Assembly (NCBI RefSeq): GCF_029962835.1
Contig: NC_080581.1
Location: 25,682,001 to 25,746,000 of the forward strand
Source of the DNA: Magnolia sinica
Lineage: Eukaryota > Streptophyta > Magnoliopsida > Magnoliales > Magnoliaceae
Length of the DNA stretch: 64,000 bases
Direction: 5' to 3'
How positions within the stretch are numbered: position 1 is the first letter of the stretch; every line of letters begins with the position of its first letter. This document shows positions 1-12,400 of this stretch, one piece after another. A program made the translations under genes and the position numbers. The notes under the pieces were generated by a model. The model did no database searches and had not been told where the DNA came from. It was given only the letters and a program-made list of their open reading frames with translations.

Positions 1-360
1 TTTTTCAGTGTGTAAGGAGAAGACAACGCATCGTGTTTTTCATTTTTCATTTTCTTTATCTTTTTTCTTTTTTTGTAAATTCTTTTTTGACTTGACTTCT
101 TTTCCTATAGGATGAACATGGGGGTAGACTTATTTTTTCAGTGTGCAAGGAGAAGACAACGCATCGTGTTTTTCATTTTTCATTTTATTTATCGTTCTTT
201 CTTTTTTGACTTGACTTCTTTTCCTATAGGATGAAGATGGGGGTAGACTTATTTTTTCAGTGTGTAAGGAGAAGACAATGCATCGTGTTTTTCATTTTTC
301 ATTTTTCATTTTCTTTATCGTTTTTTTTTTTCTTAATTCTTTTTTGACTTAACTTCTTTT
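1..360. repeat. Tandem triplicate of a 120-130 bp unit (block D)
   Basis: Three consecutive units begin with tttttcagtgtgtaaggag at about 1, 133 and 252 and end in a gatgaagatgggggtagac-like motif. The units are T-rich and noncoding. A single diverged copy of the same block is at about 60180-60250, where it sits between blocks C and A of the longer repeat described separately. The window starts inside this array, so its true length is unknown. Confidence 0.8.
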
Positions 361-2300
361 CGCATGGGATGAAGATGGGGCAACTACATGGATGTCATGC
401 CCGCTATGCGCAACTGAATTCCGGCCATGATTGTCAGCCACCATTTTTACTGTCAGATCTAGGATGGAGGCTTGTCCTCCTAAATGTGTGGTTGATTTAA
501 ACAGGCCATTGGTTTCCCTGTTTCTGCTTTTATTAGGTGGTTGCATCAATCTCAGTGCAAAGATATTTACATGTCTATTCAATTGTACAATCTGTAGTCC
601 AACAGTTTATTGAAAACATTAATGGAAAAACATGTAGTAGAATATTTTTATTAGTAAGATATAGGTATAGATGTTGAATCGGTGGAATGATTAAAGCTGG
701 CAATGGGTTAAGCCTGGGCTAGGAAAAATCGATATTTTGCGTAGGCCTGAGCCAACTGCAGCTCATTGCCGTCCGTGTGGTGACGATTTACCTGAAGGCT
801 AGTTTTGGTGCTACAATATATTTCTTATGATGCATGGCAGGTGTTTAATCGACCCGATACTGTTGTGATGTTTGGGGCTGGTTCCTACCTTATGCTTTAT
901 ATTGGTGTGATCCTTGTTGTGTCAGGCGCTGTAAGGTCCACCTTGATGTATGTATTTTGCATCAACACCATCCATCCATTTTTCCAGCTCATTTTAGTGA
1001 ATGAGCTCAAAATTGAAGCAGATCCAAAGCTCACCACAGGAAATGATGGAGATTGAACACACCACCATTAAAAACTTCTTGGCAGCCACAAAAGTTTTAG
1101 ATCAAGATGATATTTGTCTTTCCCTTCATCCATGTGTATGCGATAGTATGAACAGGTTGGATGGCAAATGAGCAAGAGCATCACGATCGGTCATAGGAAG
1201 GTATGAATGGTTGGTGTCATAATTCCCACTGTTTATTGTCGTGTGGTTCATTTAAGCTTTTGGATTGCCTTTTTTTTTTTTTTTGGCTCCTGCCCTGAAA
1301 TGAACAGGTAAAAATGATTGATGGAATTGATATAAAATACATACATCAGTGGGTTTCACAATGGGTTGGTGTCATAATTCCCACTGTTTACGTAATGAAC
1401 CTATAAGGAAAGTGGATTGCCTACTGAGTAAACACTGTCGGGTTCAACGTGATTTATATATTTTATCCACTCTGTTCATCCATTTTAACAGATAATTTTA
1501 TGGCTTGAGACTAAAGATGAAGTATATCGAAATCTCAAGTGGAGTACTACACCGCAGGAAAGAGTGTGAATTGAAATTCCACCGTTGAAAAATTTTCATG
1601 GGCCACAGAAGTTTTAGATCAAGATGTTATTTGTTTTTTCCCTTCATCCATATCTATGTGATCTTATTAACAGGTTGGATGACAAATAAAAATCACTTTG
1701 AGCCCTAGAAAGTTTTTAATGGTGGAAGTCATTATTCCCACTGTTTCCTGTGGTGTGGTCCACTGGAGCCATGGATATGCTTCAATTTTTGGCTTAACCA
1801 CTAAAATGGGCTGGAGAAATGATGGACAGTGTAAATAAACTATATACATTAACAGTGGGCCCAACTGAGTTTACTCAGTATGAGAAAAGCCTACTGAGTA
1901 ACTCAGTAGGCAATCCGATTTCACTTCTAAGAGCCGTGGGGTCCGAAGCAACAGGTGGATCTGAATTTCTTCCTACCTCCATGAGGGTATTTTGAGATGT
2001 TTGTAGCAGACCTGGTGGTGTAGATATTCAATCTAACATGTTCTAACCATCAATACTACACATGTTAGACAATCTCATCCATCAATTTTCTCCAAGTTTC
2101 CATGCTAATTAATAAACAGCTGGGACATCCTATTAAAGTTTGATTTGGACCATTTTACCATCCAAAGTAGATAAAACTATTTGGATAGTAATCAATTGAT
2201 ACACCTTCATTTCACAGAAGAGATGGCTTTATCATGTTCAGGTTCCATTGGCTACACCATACCATCCCAGGATTCATATAAGAGATGGGGCATGGTTTCT
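360..2300. repeat. Long dispersed/tandem repeat, copy 1 (blocks A-B-C)
   Basis: Block A (about 360-720) matches 60240-60600. Block B (about 800-1370) is a foldback-type segment matching 3540-4030 and 63300-63910. Block C (about 1925-2300) matches 4060-4350 and 59790-60080. A further foldback element sits at 1409-1922. Similarity is obvious by eye over hundreds of bases but with many substitutions and small indels. No coding capacity is recognised; the short ORFs here are not conserved between copies. Confidence 0.7.
1409..1922. mobile_element. Foldback (long-TIR MITE-like) element
   Basis: The ends are inverted copies: gaaagtggattgcctactgag on the left and its complement ctcagtaggcaatccgatttc on the right. 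The arms continue inward as complementary strings around gtggtgtggtccactggagc and its left counterpart, so most of the 0.5-kb element is an imperfect hairpin. It carries no ORF. The terminal motif ggattgNNtact is shared with the elements near 22.5, 23.1, 23.6 and 25.0 kb. I could not identify a clean target duplication. Confidence 0.7.
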
Positions 2301-2639
2301 CCTTGGCCAAAATTACTTTTCAAGTTGGCTGAGACAGGGCATTGCTGTTGTCCCTACACTTTTTCAGTGGTTGGAGAAGATAAGCCATGACTTCTGTAGC
2401 TAGACTTGACTTCCTTGTACGTTAGATGAAGACCACGTGTATGGTGAGGCAGTGCATCTGCTTTCTCAATAGATTTGCATGTGTTTTCACATTGGATGAA
2501 GACCGGGAGCGAACCCGAAAAACAAGACTTGCGATTAGTCAATATCCAATGAGAAAATTCTTCTCTAATGAGCCTTCGGTCGAAGAAAATTGTGGATCCA
2601 TTCATCTGTGCCATGTGTATGGTGAGTGTTAGTTAATTA

Positions 2640-3260
2640 ATACTTTATTTTCAATAAATTTTAATTATACAATGCCTAGTATTATTTACACCAACCTTGT
2701 GCTAATTATGCCAGGATGGCTCCTCCGCAGATCTCTAGTAGAACAAGTCTAATTTGATGAGGGTTATGCATTTTGTGATGAGAGCTGCCATCAACCTGTC
2801 CAGCAGCGGTTCCCCTCGATAGAATAAGCTTATTCTACAGGTCAATTGGTTCTCATCATGAGACCACTTTGGAATGCTGGGCGATACTCCAAGTTAGTGC
2901 CACTAGATGTATGATTCAAACGGCTAATATGAGGGCTATTTCAAAAAGGAAGACCGATCGATTACACAGCTTACTTTGGTCTTTTTATAAGGGAGTCAAA
3001 AAAAAAAAAAAAGCAAAAGCAAAAGAAATCGAAAAAGAAATCTTTGCTCATCATACATTCTTTGGAATCTGAGTTAGTCTTTTACCCTGCTACCTCTGCT
3101 CAGTTCTTTTATTACAATGAAATTCGTGGAGCCTTTGGAAGATTGAAATGGGGCCCACCTACATACTTAACATTGTTGATCAATACCATCAAACAATTTT
3201 CCATCTCCTTTTATATCATTGGACAAAAAATGAGGTGGATCTGAGTGGTAGATGGGCCGT
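2640..3260. other. Intergenic stretch with no recognised feature
   Basis: AT-rich sequence between two repeat copies. It includes a poly-A/purine run at about 2998-3012 and short ORFs with no recognisable domain. Nothing here can be supported as a gene or element. Confidence 0.5.
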
Positions 3261-3329
3261 AGAAACGCTCAGTAGTAGATAAACTATGGACAATTAAATG
3301 GAATCTAAGAAAGAATGGACCACTTGATT

Positions 3330-4421
3330 ATTAGTAAGATGTTGATATTGATGTTACATTTGTGGAATGATTAAAGCTGGCAATGGGCCAAGCCTGTGCT
3401 AGCAAAAATTAATATTTTCAGTAGGCTTGCTCATTGCCGTCTATTATCAGCTATTTTGACCACTAGTTTAATTGAAACTCCATGAGGTGATGAGTGACCT
3501 GCACACTAGTTTTGGTTCTGCAATATTTCTTATAATGCATGGCAGGTGGTTAATGGACCCGAGACTGCCTGTGATGTTTGGGGCTCGTTCCTAGCTGATA
3601 CTTTGTATTGGTGTGATCCTGGTTGTTAGAAGTCTATTGCCTGGTAGCAGCATTGTGGGGTCCACTGTGATATATGTATTTTGCATCAATGTCATCCATC
3701 TATTTCGCCAGCTCATTTTACGGTATGAGCCCAAAATTGAAGCAAATTCGAAACTCAAGTGGACCACACTACAAGAAATGATGGAGATTGAACACCCCAC
3801 CATTAAAAACTTCTCGGTGGCCATAAAAGTTTTAGATCAAGCTGATATTTGTGTTTCCCTTTGTCTAGGTTTGTGTGACGGTACGAACAAGTTAGATGGA
3901 AAATAAGCATAACCATCACGATGGGTCATTGGAAGGTTTCAATGGTTGGTGTCATAAAATAAGGTGGCAAAATTGGTTGATGGCGTTGATATAAAACACA
4001 TACATTACAATGGGTCTCACAGAGTCTCTTTGGCAGGGTTATCAGGGAATCTGCTTCCCTTGCTATAATGAACTAACATATTAAACTTCTTAAAGTTGCA
4101 GGGTCCAAAGCAACGGCTGGATATAAAAGTTCTTCCTACTGTGAGGATATTTTGAGATGTTTGGGGTAGATCTGGTCGTGTAGATATTCAATCTAACATA
4201 TTCTAACCATCAACTATACATGTTTGATTTGGACCATTTCACTGTCGAAAGTAGGGGAGACTATTTGGATAATAATCAATTGATACATCTTCATTTTAAT
4301 TGTAATGTGAAGAGATGACTTTATCATGCTCAGGTTCCATGGGCTATACCATACCATATGAGGATTCTCAGAGTCAAGCCGATTAGTCTTAACAAGTTTA
4401 AATCCATTGGCTGGAGATAGG
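3330..4421. repeat. Long dispersed/tandem repeat, copy 2 (A-B-C-D), interrupted by copia
   Basis: The string ggaatgattaaagctggcaatgggc at about 3370 matches 690 and 60578. The foldback block B' covers 3540-4030, and block C' covers 4060-4350. Block D' resumes after the copia insertion at 20948 with agggcatggtttcaccatgg, matching 2285-2310 of copy 1. Copies 1 and 2 lie head to tail, so this looks like an old tandem array with a period of roughly 2.6-2.7 kb here. Confidence 0.7.
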
Positions 4422-5012
4422 TGTTGGGGGACCGTTGAAGCAAACCCCGAATTTGAATCAAACAAGCGAAGGATAAACGCAACAAAGTATGCAGAGAAAC
4501 ATACAGTTTTATATGAAAAATTTTTACAAAAAAAAACCACAACATAAAACGACAAACAAATCCATTGTGAAGAACAAATTACAAGAAATTAGATGAACTT
4601 ATAAATGCAAAATCCTTCATAAAACTCCAACCTCCCTTCAAAACCCTCTTAGAAATGTTTAAGCTCTCTTAATAATATCCTAACTCGCATTACACCTATA
4701 TTTATAGCATAACACTCGGAATAAGAAACAATTTGCACAATTATGCAAAAATGAACGCACTGTTGATCAAGCAACCTTCGATCGATCAAGAGCCACATGT
4801 TCAATCGCTTGAACATGCTCAAAAGGGTTCACAGAATTTACAAATATTATCTCAAAATAATTGGTCGCTCGAACCTCCCTGGTCGATCAACTGAACATGT
4901 CCAAAACTGTACAAAGATCAATCTGTATAATCCGGGGCTCGATTGATTGATCAGTTTGGTCGATCGATCAAGACTCCTGTTTCATGTACATATTGAATAC
5001 ATCTAGACAACA
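4422..5012 (-). repeat. copia 3' LTR
   Basis: A 591-bp LTR bounded by tgttgg and caaca. A purine-rich tract on the minus strand (ccatggtggagat, 5013-5025) lies at its inner edge as the polypurine tract. It includes cgatcgatcaag motifs at about 4785 and 4960. The left target duplication atagg is at 4417-4421. Confidence 0.9.
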
Positions 5013-5400
5013 ATCTCCACCATGGCTTCTATCATAATGAACCACAACTTGAAGCTCCATCTCTAATCGCCTCCATCATATCTTCACCATTATCTCTGCT
5101 TTTCACGCACACTTCGTATTCATCAAACCTTTGCTAGACCTAAAGAAGTTCAACATAATTTGAACTTCTCTATCGGAACCACCTTTGTAAGTATATTCAT
5201 TAGATTTACGCTCATGTGGATCTTCTTAAGAGTAACACCGCATTCCTCAAGCATTTGTCGGATAAAATTATGACGACATCAATATGTTTAGTTCTAAAGT
5301 ATTAAACTGAATTCTTTCCCTAGTTGATCCTGCTTTCACTATCACAATTAACCGACACGACCTCCTACTGAAGCTCCAACTCATTCATCATTTCACACAA

Positions 5401-5616
5401 TCAAACATCTTCCTTTAAAGCCTTTGTCACTGCTATATACTCAGCTTCGTTTGTGGAAAGAGAAACCACACACTGAAGCTTCGACATCCAACTGATCGCT
5501 CCACCCGCTAACACAAACGAGTAACCAAAAGTCAACCATCTATTATCCATATTTCCTGGGTAATCTATGTGCACATATCCTACCAAAACTTCTTCTAATT
5601 TTTCAAGTGTCAACAC
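5401..5616 (-). pseudogene. copia RNase H remnant
   Basis: The minus strand encodes VGYVHIDYPGNMDNRWLTF, AGGAISWMSKLQ and VSLSTNEAEYIAVTKALKE. These are the hallmark copia RNase H blocks (YVDSDYAGDLD..., SWRSKLQ, LSTTEAEYIA). The first catalytic Asp is altered (YVHIDY). RNase H removes the RNA template during reverse transcription. Confidence 0.88.
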
Positions 5617-6388
5617 GTAGTTCGTTGTACCTCATAGATAACGAAGTAGCCATTCCACTACATTCTAATGCTATTTGTCGAGATTTGACATGTATCTTCT
5701 AAAAACACCAACTGCATGTGAAATGTTCGGTCTTTTAGAGACCATGACATACATCAAACTGCCAAGTGCACTCGATTAGGGCACACGAGACATAAATTAC
5801 TTTTCTTCATCTGTAATGGGACACTGCTCTAAAGAAAGTCGAAAGTGAGCATATGGGGTGTAATAACTGGTTTAGCCATGCCCATTTTAAACTTTCAATA
5901 CCTTCTTAAGATATTTTGTTTAAGATAACTTTAATATGCTCCTCTCCCTATCTTTGTGTATATCAATGTCGAAAATTCTCTTTGTACCGCTAAATCTTTT
6001 ATTTCGAATGTCCATGATAACTGAGTCTTTAATATATTGATTTCAGACACGGTCTGGCTGACGATAAACATCTGATCAACATATGATACAAGTAAAATGA
6101 ATCCTCCACCACTAAGTATCTTAAAATAGACATAATGATCATATTCACATCTGGTAAACCCTGACTCGTCATGAAAATATCAAATTTCTTATACCACTGT
6201 CTAGGCAATTATTTCAAGCTTTACAATGACCTCCTCAGCTTGCAAACCTTATTTTCTGACCCCCTATATCTTGAACTCATTTGGTTGCTTCATGTTGATC
6301 TGCTATACCGATTCCTCATGTAAGAAAATAGTCTTTACATCAATTTGTTCCAGTTTCATATTATATTGGACAATTATCGCTAACACAC
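5617..6388 (-). pseudogene. copia reverse transcriptase, C-terminal part
   Basis: Minus-strand reading from 6388 leftward gives LEQMDVKTIFLHEE, then YDHYVYFKI, a degenerate catalytic segment LLVSYVDQMFIVS where the family has YVDDM, and SALGSLMYVMVSKRPNISHAV. Several stops interrupt it. The catalytic YVDD has become YVDQ, so the enzyme is dead on this evidence alone. It directly precedes RNase H. Confidence 0.8.
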
Positions 6389-8739
6389 TGTCACACCCCA
6401 AACTCGGAAACCGGACTCACAAAATTTTCTATCGCTGCTGACAGCCTCCATAGTACCCCATTCTCGGCTCCCAGTGTACATACGCCAGATTCCGGTCCTG
6501 GGATCCTACAAGGAGGATTTTTCAACGTACATTTATCTCATAATAAGCATAACCACAAGATTACTTGAATCACAAAGGCAACATCATCATCACATATCCA
6601 CTAATATAATCATTTGAGTACAATGCTGAAAGGGAAATACATAAATCGAAAATCAAGCTCTAGAAGACCGCTGCACGCTCCAAGCTCAACACTTTTGTGA
6701 CCTAACACCACCTGCACGCATCTATCGTGCATAAGCTTATGAAAGCTTAGTGGGTGGTGAAAGTGTGTGCACAAGATAAGTGCTAAGTAAGCAATATCAG
6801 AGTAATCAGAGTAAGTGGAAATACTAACAAGTCCATAAATCATACAATATCAGAAATATTAGCAAGTTCGTAAATCATATGATATCAGAGTAAGTGGAAA
6901 TATACTGATAAGTCCATGAGTGCCATCAACTGTACCAAGGCTATCTGATGCAAGGCATGAATGCTAACAACAATATCAATATAGAAACATGATAACCCAA
7001 AATGCTAAATGTCACGCCCCAAACTTAGAAACCGAGCTCACAAAATTCCCGATCTCCAAATCCGGTGCCGACAGCCTCCGTAGTACCCCATTCTCAGCTC
7101 CCAGCGTGCATGCGCCGAATTCCGATCTTGGGATCCTACAAGGAGGATTTTGCAACGTGCATTTATCTCATAAGAAGCATAACCACAAGTATACCAAAAT
7201 CACAAGAACAACATCATCATCACATATCCACTAATATAAATATTTGAATACAATGTAGAAAGGTAAATACATATGCCAAAAATCAAAGCTCTAGAAATCC
7301 ACTGCTTGCTCCAAGCTCAACGCTGCTGCAACCTAACGCCACCTGCAGCATCTATCGTGCATAAGCTTATAGAAAGCTTAGTGGGTGGTGAAAGTGTGTG
7401 CACAAGGTAAGTGCCCAGTAAGCAATATCAGAGTAAATACTAACAAGCCCATAAAGCATACAATATCAGAAATACTAGTAAGTTTATAAATCATATGATA
7501 TTAGAGTAATGTGAAGACATGCTAATAGGCCCATAAATACCATCGGCCTTATCCAGGCTATGTGATGCAAAAATATAATAAACCAATATCATATATTGAT
7601 GAAGGAATGTAGATCAGCTATGCAATGCGGAGGCAGTAAGCTAAATACTATGTGTTGAGGATGCAATGCAATATGTGATGTGAATGAAATGACTAAGCTG
7701 AACTGTAAAGTCGGGATGGTAGTACGTAGTATCGCAAGCTACGGGGTCCATCACAAGGGACTTCTATCCAAACCAGTCTCATACCTAAATTTGGATAGTC
7801 AAACTCAATGTGGTAAACTCCTGGTCTCAGGTTAGTCGCGCGCCCAACCGAAATCCTGGCCATGCGAAGGTACACGTAACAAATAGTTACGCACCACCAA
7901 CCCGAGTGGATAGTGAATGAATAAATGAATGAATATGCAATTTATGCTCAATAAGTCCACATATCAGTACGGTTCCTCTCTAGGAAATCACCGGGGTCTA
8001 TTACACTCCAAACCAGATTGCCGCCTCATCATGCGCAACAAGGTGAGTGGAAAAGACCTCACTATCCGCCTGCCAATATCGGGCCCGGATCGTCGATAGC
8101 GAACCCATTCCTCGAGCTGGTCAGACTCAGCCTAGTATTATCCCCTCCTCTCGGGTAGGTAAGGCTGTACCCCCTTCCAACCGACCACGACACAGTGGGA
8201 GACGCGGCCTAACAGTATACGACCCTCATGCGCTCATGTATCCACTCGGTCTAGACGTTGGAGCAACCTCTAGAACCAAGAGGGTTTAGAGACTTTCACC
8301 CAGGGATATCTATAGCACCCTATGTAGAACAGATTTTCGGTGTCCCATCTGGCCATCCACGAGATACCTGTGGAGGCTACAGCCCTGATGTCGCTAGGGC
8401 GTACGGTGGTCATGTCACATAAATGCAAGATGCATGAGTCACACAGTCCAATCATGCATCAATCCTGCGCATACCGTGCGCTCAGGTGAGACAATCTCTG
8501 CCTATCAGGGAGTCTCATAACAACCTGCCCAATGACATATGCAATGGTCAATCACATCTCATAACAAACATGCAGATGATGCGTATGGGCATGTGTCATG
8601 ATGCTATGCGGTCACATACTCATAATCGGTATCAATATCGACATCGACAATTGACCTCGACAATGTGGACATTTAACCAACATTACCCCCAAGGAATGGC
8701 CCACATAGAGTCTAACGTATAGTGGACTCATGGCCTCAC

Positions 8740-10040
8740 ACAAGGGCCAAATATACAACATCATAGGCCTCACTCAAGAGCTTAATACTCATCATAATGG
8801 GCCTTTCACATGGGCCTAACATACATCACAATGGGCTTCATCGCCTAGCCCTCAAATGCATCACAATGGGCTTCATCACATAGACCTCACATACATTACA
8901 TAGGCCTCAAATGCATCAAGCCGAGGCCGAATGCTCATCAGAATGGGCCTCAATAGTAAGAATCGGCGATCAGAATCAGCCTTGATAATCGGCCATAACA
9001 ATCGGAATTGATCGATAATCGGCTATCGTCCACGACAAATCAGAATCGGTAATTGGCAATCGATGAGAATGGGCCTAACAAGGCCCAAGGGAAGGTCACA
9101 ATGTGGACATTCAACCACCACTGCCCATCAATGTGGACATTTAACCATCATTGCTTCCAAGGAGTGGCCCACATAAACATTATTACATACATCATTGCAA
9201 AATCACACATCACATCGGGCCTTGAATACACAACAGGCGAGCCCTGCACTTGGGCCTCAAATACATAACAGGTGAGCCCTGCACCTGGGCCTCAAAACAA
9301 CAGGTGGGTCACAACCCATGGGCCTAATGCTTATCATAATGGGCCTCATTAAATGGGCTACAAAGCATCACAATGGCCACGCCATATGGGCCGAAAACAC
9401 ATCTCATTGGGCCTTACCAAATGGACCGGAAATATATCACAATGGGCCACAACATATGGGCTAAAAATACATCTCAATGGGCCACGACCCATCGGCCTAA
9501 TACACATCTCAATGGGCCATATTATATGGCTTAATACACATCACAATGGGCTACATCAATGGGCCACACTAATGGGCCGTACTAATGAGCCCCATAAATA
9601 TATCAAGGTAGGCCTCACAGATGGGTCACAAGCATATCAAGGTGGGCACCTCGAATGGACCAAAAAATACATCAAAGTGGGCCCGACAAATGGCCAAAAA
9701 TTACATCAAAGTGGCCTTAACAACATACCTCATACACATCAAGGTGGGCCTCAACAACGGGCCATAAATACATCAAGATGGGTCCTCATATGGCAAGTGG
9801 GCCACATCACATGGAATATATGTACCTCAAATGAGCTACACCAATGGGCCTCATGTATATCAAATGGGCCTCAACTCACGGGCCCTAATACATCACAATG
9901 GGCCTCGACTCATGGGCCCCAAATACATCACAATGAGCCTTACCAAATGGGTCGAAAATACATCACAATGGGCCTCGTAACATGGGCCTCATACATATAC
10001 CAAGGTGGGCCTCAATGGACGGCCACAAATAAATCAAAAT
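8740..10040. repeat. Degenerate TGGGCC array in LTR-A2
   Basis: Dozens of irregularly spaced units of the form catcacaatgggcctcat, about 20-40 bp each, with variants such as catcaaggtgggcc. Each carries TGGGCC or the complement GGCCCA. A short patch of the CGGCC/AATCGG repeat is at 8950-9070. A 278-codon ORF across 9353-10189 exists only because one frame of the repeat lacks stops. Confidence 0.85.
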
Positions 10041-10079
10041 ATATGTATATAATATATACAAATGAATCATATCAAAAGA

Positions 10080-12400
10080 TCAACTGGACCGCACTCCAAA
10101 TATCAATGGTGACAATGATTTCCACTGTTAAAAATCCTACAGGGGCTCATCGTTATGTATTTTTGGGATCCAACCTATTTATAAGTTAACATGGAGGTAG
10201 ATGAAGGCAACACATCATCTTGATCGGAACTGCCATGGCCCTTAAGAAGTTTTGAACGGTGAATGTCACTATCCCCACTATTTAAATGGTGGGGTCCACT
10301 TGAACTTTGGATTTAACTCACTCATTTACTCATGCCATAAAATGATCTCGCAAGTGGTTGGACGGCATGGATACAACACATGCGTCATGGTGGGCCTCAC
10401 CACCCAAATAGTGGGCCGTGAAGATAAAACACATACATCCTGATGGTACCTGCATGTCGAATAGTAGTGGGACCCACAGAGCTGGACGGTGTGGATTGTA
10501 TCCACATGTGCAACAGGTCCCACGGACCTAGCTGAAACCAATGGAGCAGCTACCTAGCTGTTGAACGTGCAGCCTCAGCTGCTTTAAAAAGAGCAGAGGT
10601 GGGTCCCACGTAGGGGCCACCATATATATATATATTTAATATATTAAAAAGCTAGCTGTTGTACATGCAGCTTTTCTGCATTAAAAGGGAGAGGTGAGTG
10701 CCACGTAGGGCCCACCATCATGAATGTATAATATATAATATCTAATATACAATATATAATATATAATATAATATAATATAATATATATATATATATATTA
10801 TATACCAAAGCAACGTCCAGGCCCTTGGACGGCCTGGACAGCCACATACATCAAAGAGGGCCCCACACGGGCGTGGTCCCACCGTCCAAGGACGGTGGAT
10901 ACGTGGCATGCATCATGGTGGGGCCATCTAAATGGATGGACGGAGTAGATGGGTCTATGGACCCCACCGACGTTCACACATCACTGTTAGCCACCAGTAC
11001 AAGGGAATAAATGCCAAACCTCAGCGTTGAAAAGATGTATCATTCACTCAGCCTACCATTTGAGCTACGGACATGGGTCCCACCATCTGGACGGTCTTGA
11101 TCTCACGGGGGACCCACAGGACTGCTGACGTCAGATGGCAGTGGGTCCCACCATCAAAATAGGTGGACGGCATGTGTAAAACACATACAGCATGGCTGGG
11201 ATCCACCGTCCATAGGCTGGACGGTGGATGCAGCGCATCCTCAAGGTGGCCCCACCGTCAAGATACGGCTTGGATGGGTCCCACGTGATGGGCTATCCCC
11301 CTGTATAATAATATAATATATTTTATTTTATTTGATGCAGCAGGTGATTACACCCCACTGCCAGCTAACACTTCACTGACAGCCCCTCCCTCCACCGTCA
11401 GTTCATGCTTCAACGACAGCCACACTCACTGTCAGTTACGTCCAACGGCCCTGGACGGACGGTGCAGATATACACCTCATCAAGGTGGGTCCCACATGGC
11501 CCACCTGCTTTGGACCCAAAACTTCTGTAAAATTCAAAAAGGATTTCAATGGTAGACATTAATCCCACTGTTTCCTGTGACGTGGGCCACTTGAGCTCTA
11601 TATACAACTGATTTTTGAGGGGGCCCACTGTCCCAAGGGAGACTTACCAAATGCATGGTGTTGATGCCAAACAAACATCACAGTGGGGCCCACGGTTGGG
11701 ACCCACGTCCCTGCCCGTTTTACAAGCAGCAGAGCTGCAGCGTCCTGGACGGACGTCAGCAGCCAGCGGTGTCAGCCCTGACTATATAAATTTTAGTTTA
11801 TTTATTTTTATTTTTATTTTTGTTTTCTTATGGTTTTTCATAGGTGGGGTCCGCATCAGTAAAATCCAACCCAACCATTGGTGTCTACGGTCCAAGACAG
11901 ACCCATCAAGCCCAATATCTGACATGTTTTGGGGTACAAAAACATCGGGGTGATTTTCAACGCTAACAGTACTATTTTTTTATGCTATGGCCCGCCAGAT
12001 AGTCGGATTGGCTTTATTTTTTGGCTCAACGCCTAAAATAATCTGGGAAATAGGATTGACGGCGTGGATTGCATTCATACGTCAAGGTGGGGCCTACACG
12101 AGCGGCCACTCAAAAGTTGGAATCAAGCAAACATTTTTGCTTGACAGGTGGTCTGTACACCACACCGTCAGTTCACATTCCTCTTCATGGCCTCGTCCAG
12201 TGTCCCTGGACGCTGGACGGTTTGAATGCACCACATGTCTAAGGTGGGTCCCACCTACAAGTGTGTTAAGGAGAGGTGGGCCTGTAGGTGGGACCTTACC
12301 CAGGTGGGCCACCAAATGGCGGGATGGTGTGGATGAGACATACATCAAGGTGGGGTCCATCCGAGTGGGCCACACGGCCACACCATCACAAAGAAATAAG
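10080..12400. repeat. Foldback-derived modules within LTR-A2
   Basis: Several stretches match the foldback families outside the LTRs. 10240-10410 has gtggggtccacttgaactttgg and ggacggcatggatacaacac. 11480-11640 has aaggtgggtcccacatggc and cactgtttcctgtgacgtgg. Palindromes of type GTGGGNCCCAC occur at 10467, 11485 and 12244. AT dinucleotide runs lie at 10623-10640 and 10725-10802. No gene is seen. Confidence 0.65.

Noticed and set aside
9353..10189. 278-codon ORF, the longest uninterrupted non-RLK frame in LTR-A
   Set aside because: It translates a degenerate TGGGCC array (repeated W/G/H/I peptides). No domain, and the frame is not open in the equivalent arrays of LTR-A1 and LTR-A3.
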